Shown piece after piece: positions 63,349 through 64,000 of a DNA stretch of 64,000 bases. The notes beneath the pieces were generated by a model. That model saw nothing but the letters and a program-made list of their open reading frames with translations. It ran no database searches and was not told where the DNA came from. The stretch covers positions 124,001 through 188,000 of the forward strand of contig NZ_BQUN01000098.1 of assembly GCF_026008495.1 (NCBI RefSeq), written 5' to 3'. The stretch's first letter is position 1; every line of letters begins with the position of its first letter. The translations under genes were made by a program, and so were the position numbers. Source of the stretch: Streptomyces sp. A012304 (GTDB lineage: Bacteria; Actinomycetota; Actinomycetes; Streptomycetales; Streptomycetaceae).

Positions 63349-64000
63349 ATGACTCTCCCGCCCCTCGCCTCGGGCCCCCAAGGACCCGACGCCCTACGGC
63401 CGTTGCTCGACACCGTCCTCCACGCCCTGGACACCGGCAACCGCGCCCGTGGCGGACCACTGCCCCCCGGCGGACCCGACACGGTCACCGCACACGTCCA
63501 TGCCGCCGTCGGCGACATCCTGCCCGACAACGGCGACCCCGACGCCCTCCACACCCTCGTCCACACCCTCGTCGCCGGTTCCGCCGACCCCGCCCACCCC
63601 CACTGCGCCGCCCACCTCCACTGCCCACCCCTCGCCGTGGCCACCGCCGCCGACCTCGCCGCCTCCGCCCTCAACCCCTCTCTCGACTCCTGGGACCAGG
63701 CCCCCGCCGCCTCCGCACTCGAAGCCCTCGTCACCCGCGCCCTCGCCCACGAAGCCGGCATGGCCGACGCCGTCGTCACCACCGGCGGCACCGACGCCAA
63801 CCACCTGGCCCTCCTCCTCGCCCGCGAACGCCACGGCCCCGCCCTCCGCCTCATCCACGGGGCCAACGCCCACCACTCCCTGCCCCGCGCCGCCTGGCTC
63901 CTCGGGCTACCCGACCCCATCGCCGTCCCCGCCCCCGCCGGCACCCTCGACCCCGTCGCCCTCGACGAAGCCCTCAGCCGCGTCCCCGGCCCCCACCTCG
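63349..64000 (+). CDS. PLP-dependent (group II) decarboxylase, N-terminal part
   Basis: The frame starts at ATG 63349 with GGAGGAG 4 bases upstream and runs off the right edge (217 residues seen). It matches pyridoxal-dependent decarboxylases of the DDC/glutamate decarboxylase fold: the HPHCAAHLHCPPL substrate region, NPSLDSWDQAPAAS, and the PLP-phosphate loop VTTGGTDANHLALLLARE, then an IHGANAHHS histidine that stacks on the cofactor. The PLP lysine lies beyond the window. 2,4-diaminobutyrate-type or aromatic amino acids are possible substrates. Confidence 0.88.
   Translation, partial: MTLPPLASGPQGPDALRPLLDTVLHALDTGNRARGGPLPPGGPDTVTAHVHAAVGDILPDNGDPDALHTLVHTLVAGSADPAHPHCAAHLHCPPLAVATAADLAASALNPSLDSWDQAPAASALEALVTRALAHEAGMADAVVTTGGTDANHLALLLARERHGPALRLIHGANAHHSLPRAAWLLGLPDPIAVPAPAGTLDPVALDEALSRVPGPHL

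Noticed and set aside
61974..63944. Long minus-strand frame crossing the 743-aa gene, the intergenic repeats and the decarboxylase
   Set aside because: It overlaps two well-supported plus-strand genes and reads repeat sequence (GHQGTA units) in the gap; no start site or family motif.

Overview
The window is chromosomal DNA of a Streptomyces or a very close relative. It has very high GC with strong third-position GC bias, GTG and TTG starts, ATGA-type gene overlaps and leaderless-looking starts. It also carries the PriA solution for histidine and tryptophan synthesis, trpM between trpC and trpB, and the TIGR03085, TIGR02234 and HGxxPAAW families. No tRNA, rRNA, CRISPR array, transposase or integrase was seen.

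Layout. 1-13.3 kb: end of a DUF2252 gene, dnaE (DNA polymerase III alpha), a 54-aa basic protein, a NYN-domain protein, a two-gene ABC exporter, a DUF2567 membrane protein, ybaK, a LON-substrate-binding-domain protein and two uncharacterised proteins. 13.4-19.2 kb: an overlapping his operon (hisD-hisC-hisB-small membrane protein-hisH-priA-RidA-hisF). 19.2-27.8 kb: TIGR03085 gene, hisI, trpE, TIGR02234 and small membrane proteins, then trpC-trpM-trpB-trpA, followed by a DsbA-like thioredoxin. 27.8-29 kb: lgt with a long charged tail. No trpF is visible, which fits PriA serving both pathways.

29.0-37.0 kb (minus strand): a tightly overlapping seven-gene operon of four different ADP-ribosylglycohydrolase-family proteins, a ribokinase, a CaiB/BaiF CoA-transferase and a CitE-like CoA lyase. 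This is the most unusual metabolic module in the window. It diverges from a VIT1/CCC1-family metal transporter. 38.3-44.4 kb: gltB-gltD (glutamate synthase), with a GlnR-like site upstream.

44.5-55.2 kb: a VWA protein, then a cluster whose content and order match the mycobacterial KstR2 regulon for steroid C/D-ring (HIP-CoA) degradation: two acyl-CoA dehydrogenases, IpdF-like SDR, KstR2-like TetR, FadA6-like thiolase, IpdC-, IpdB-, IpdA- and EchA20-like proteins and two more SDRs. The two divergent promoter regions carry related palindromes that resemble the KstR2 box. The acyl-CoA synthetase gene (fadD3) is absent from this stretch.

55.3-64 kb: an HExxH protein with a C-terminal zinc ribbon, chorismate mutase, pepN, and then an accessory-looking pair: a DUF3800 gene whose apparent ATG start reads ATC, and an unrecognised 743-aa protein. 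The window ends inside a PLP-dependent decarboxylase gene. Two intergenic tandem-repeat arrays (41-bp and about 45-bp units) lie in this part.
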